Source: Paraburkholderia sp.
Lineage (GTDB): Bacteria > Pseudomonadota > Gammaproteobacteria > Burkholderiales > Burkholderiaceae
Reading direction: 5' to 3'
DNA length: 64,000 bases
Assembly (NCBI RefSeq): GCF_028283785.1
Contig: NZ_JAPWKB010000005.1
Coordinates: 744,001 to 808,000 of the forward strand
The notes beneath the pieces were generated by a model, which was not told the origin of the DNA, made no database searches, and worked only from the letters and a program-made list of their open reading frames with translations. Below, piece after piece: positions 62,516 to 64,000 of this stretch (position 1 is the first letter of the stretch; the number at the start of each line of letters is the position of its first letter). The translations under genes were made by a program, and so were the position numbers.

Positions 62516-64000
62516 ATGTCAGTTTCCGAACTCAAACGCCGCCGCACGTTCGCGGTCATTTCCCACCCGGACGCGGGCAAAACCACGCTTACTGAAAAGC
62601 TGCTGCTGTTCTCGGGCGCGATTCAGATCGCCGGTACCGTGAAGGGCCGCAAGAGCAACCGCTACGCGACGTCCGACTGGATGGAGATCGAAAAGCAGCG
62701 CGGCATTTCCGTGGCCAGTTCGGTGATGCAGTTCGAATACGGCAACGCGGTGATCAACCTGCTCGACACGCCGGGCCACGAAGACTTTTCCGAAGACACG
62801 TACCGCGTGTTGACGGCGGTCGATGCCGCCGTGATGGTGATCGACGGCGGCAACGGCGTCGAAGCGCAAACGCTCAAGCTGCTCGAAGTGTGCCGCAGCC
62901 GCAAGACGCCGATCGTCACCTTCATCAACAAGCTCGACCGCGAAGTGCGCGAACCGCTCGATCTGCTCGACGAAATCGAACAGCATCTGGGCGTGGCCGC
63001 GATTCCGTTCACGTGGCCGATCGGCATGGGCAAGGACTTCCAGGGCGTCTACGACATCCAGCGCGACCAGGTTCGCGTGTTCCGCGCCGGTCAGGACACC
63101 GCTGGCGGCGAGGTCGAAACGCTGCACGCGTTGACCGACGAGGAAGGCGAGCGCCGTTTCGGTCCGGCCTGGGTCAAGGCGAAGGAAGAGATCGACCTGA
63201 TCACGGGCGCCACGCCGGCATTCGATCGCGACCAGTTCCTCGCGGGTCAGCAATCGCCGGTGCTGTTCGGCTCGGCAATCAACAACTTCGGCGTGAAGGA
63301 AATTCTCGACGCGCTGGTCGATCTCGCGCCGCCGCCGTCGGCGCGCATGACCGTTCAGCGTCCGGTATTGCCGGAAGAGCCGAAATTCACCGGCGTCGTG
63401 TTCAAGGTCCAGGCCAACATGGACCTCGCGCACCGCGACCGCGTTGCGTTTATCCGCGTGTGCTCGGGCCATTTCGAGCGCGGCATGGCGCTGAAAGTCA
63501 CGCGTTCGAACAAGACGTTCCGCGCAAACAACGTCGTGACGTTCCTGTCGCAGCGCCGTGAAACGGTCAGCGAGGCGTATCCGGGCGACATCATCGGTAT
63601 TCCGAATCACGGCACGCTGAGCCTCGGCGACACGCTGACCGAAGGCGAACTGCTGCAATTCGTCGGTCTGCCGTTCTTCGCGCCGGAAATTTTCCAGACG
63701 GTCGAAGTGGTCGATCCGATGCGCTCCAAGCAACTCGGCGAAGCGCTGAAGCAACTCGGCGAAGAAGGCGCGATTCAGGTATTCCGCCCGGACGGCGGCG
63801 GCCTGACGATTCTCGGCGCAGTCGGTCAACTGCAGTTCGAAGTCGTGTCGCACCGGCTTTCGACCGAATACAAGGTCGACGTGCGCATGGCGTCCGCCCG
63901 CTACCGCATGTCGCGCTGGGTCACCTGCGACGACGCAGGCGAATTGCGCCGCTTCCTGAACTCGTACGCCGCGCGTATCGCGTTCGACGCGTCCGACGCG
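62516..64000 (+). CDS. prfC: Peptide chain release factor 3 (RF3), 3' end missing
   Basis: 495 codons, open to the last base; about 35-40 residues should be missing from a protein near 530. The GTPase motifs are SHPDAGKTTL (G1), DTPGHEDFSEDTYR (G3) and INKLDRE (G4); RKSNRYATSDWMEIEKQRGISV is the RF3/EF-G switch region. RF3 recycles RF1 and RF2 from ribosomes after peptide release by hydrolysing GTP. The ATG at 62516 gives MSVSELKRRRTFAVISHPDAG, a standard RF3 start. The gene is unrelated to the fimbrial operon upstream. Confidence 0.96.
   Translation, partial: MSVSELKRRRTFAVISHPDAGKTTLTEKLLLFSGAIQIAGTVKGRKSNRYATSDWMEIEKQRGISVASSVMQFEYGNAVINLLDTPGHEDFSEDTYRVLTAVDAAVMVIDGGNGVEAQTLKLLEVCRSRKTPIVTFINKLDREVREPLDLLDEIEQHLGVAAIPFTWPIGMGKDFQGVYDIQRDQVRVFRAGQDTAGGEVETLHALTDEEGERRFGPAWVKAKEEIDLITGATPAFDRDQFLAGQQSPVLFGSAINNFGVKEILDALVDLAPPPSARMTVQRPVLPEEPKFTGVVFKVQANMDLAHRDRVAFIRVCSGHFERGMALKVTRSNKTFRANNVVTFLSQRRETVSEAYPGDIIGIPNHGTLSLGDTLTEGELLQFVGLPFFAPEIFQTVEVVDPMRSKQLGEALKQLGEEGAIQVFRPDGGGLTILGAVGQLQFEVVSHRLSTEYKVDVRMASARYRMSRWVTCDDAGELRRFLNSYAARIAFDASDA

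Noticed and set aside
62519..63853. A 444-codon open frame on the minus strand
   Set aside because: It lies antisense within prfC, which has clear GTPase motifs; the frame is open only because of high GC codon usage.
1..64000. CRISPR arrays, tRNA or rRNA genes, insertion sequences
   Set aside because: No regularly spaced repeats, cloverleaf-like segments, ribosomal RNA or transposase motifs were seen on reading the window.

Overview
The window reads as chromosomal DNA of a soil- or plant-associated member of the Burkholderiaceae, most likely Paraburkholderia or a close relative. This rests on the high GC content, the Burkholderia-type short H-NS protein, the style of the type VI secretion cluster, the wealth of signalling genes, and short dispersed intergenic repeats (core AAGGTGAGnnTTTTCGGGAG). 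No rRNA, tRNA, CRISPR array, insertion sequence or phage was seen. Both ends cut genes: an aminotransferase at the left and prfC at the right.

Layout. (1) 1-6402, plus strand: class V aminotransferase, MFS carboxylate-type transporter, 2-oxopentenoate-hydratase-like enzyme and a large FAD/Fe-S oxidoreductase, a likely organic-acid catabolic group. The oxidoreductase carries a one-base frameshift near 5937. (2) 6438-30116: a type VI secretion system in two divergent blocks. The minus block is tssB, tssC, tssK, tssL, an OmpA-domain protein, hcp, tssE and PAAR. The plus block is vgrG, an exported unknown, a two-headed peptidoglycan hydrolase, a small exported protein (immunity candidate), a membrane unknown, tssM, tssA, tssF (frameshifted), tssG and tssJ. 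No tssH/clpV is present, and TssM has no intact Walker A motif. (3) 30148-36000: class I/II aminotransferase, a small unknown, a cNMP-binding/thioredoxin-reductase-like flavoprotein, a DedA-rhodanese fusion and a histidine-tailed small protein. (4) 36353-47967: a signalling island with an Aer-type aerotaxis receptor, a large hybrid histidine kinase, a GGDEL protein, a GGDEF-EAL protein, a photoactive-yellow-protein homologue and a translationally coupled PAS-PAS-GGDEF diguanylate cyclase. (5) 48022-50409: a small exported protein and a hipBA toxin-antitoxin pair. (6) 50479-53684: a GntP-family permease divergent from a PAS-AAA-Fis regulator whose GAFTGA loop is degenerate. (7) 53721-57135: small exported proteins, a family VIII esterase/beta-lactamase-like protein and H-NS. 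(8) 57911-62132: a three-gene chaperone-usher fimbrial operon. (9) 62516-end: prfC.

The most notable points are the PYP plus diguanylate cyclase pair, which suggests blue-light control of c-di-GMP; the ClpV-less type VI cluster with a modular cell-wall hydrolase next to vgrG; the regulator lacking GAFTGA; and two single-T frameshifts (5937 and 26821-26823), each of which is either a sequence error or a true lesion. All functional calls come from reading motifs and family resemblance; no database search was run.
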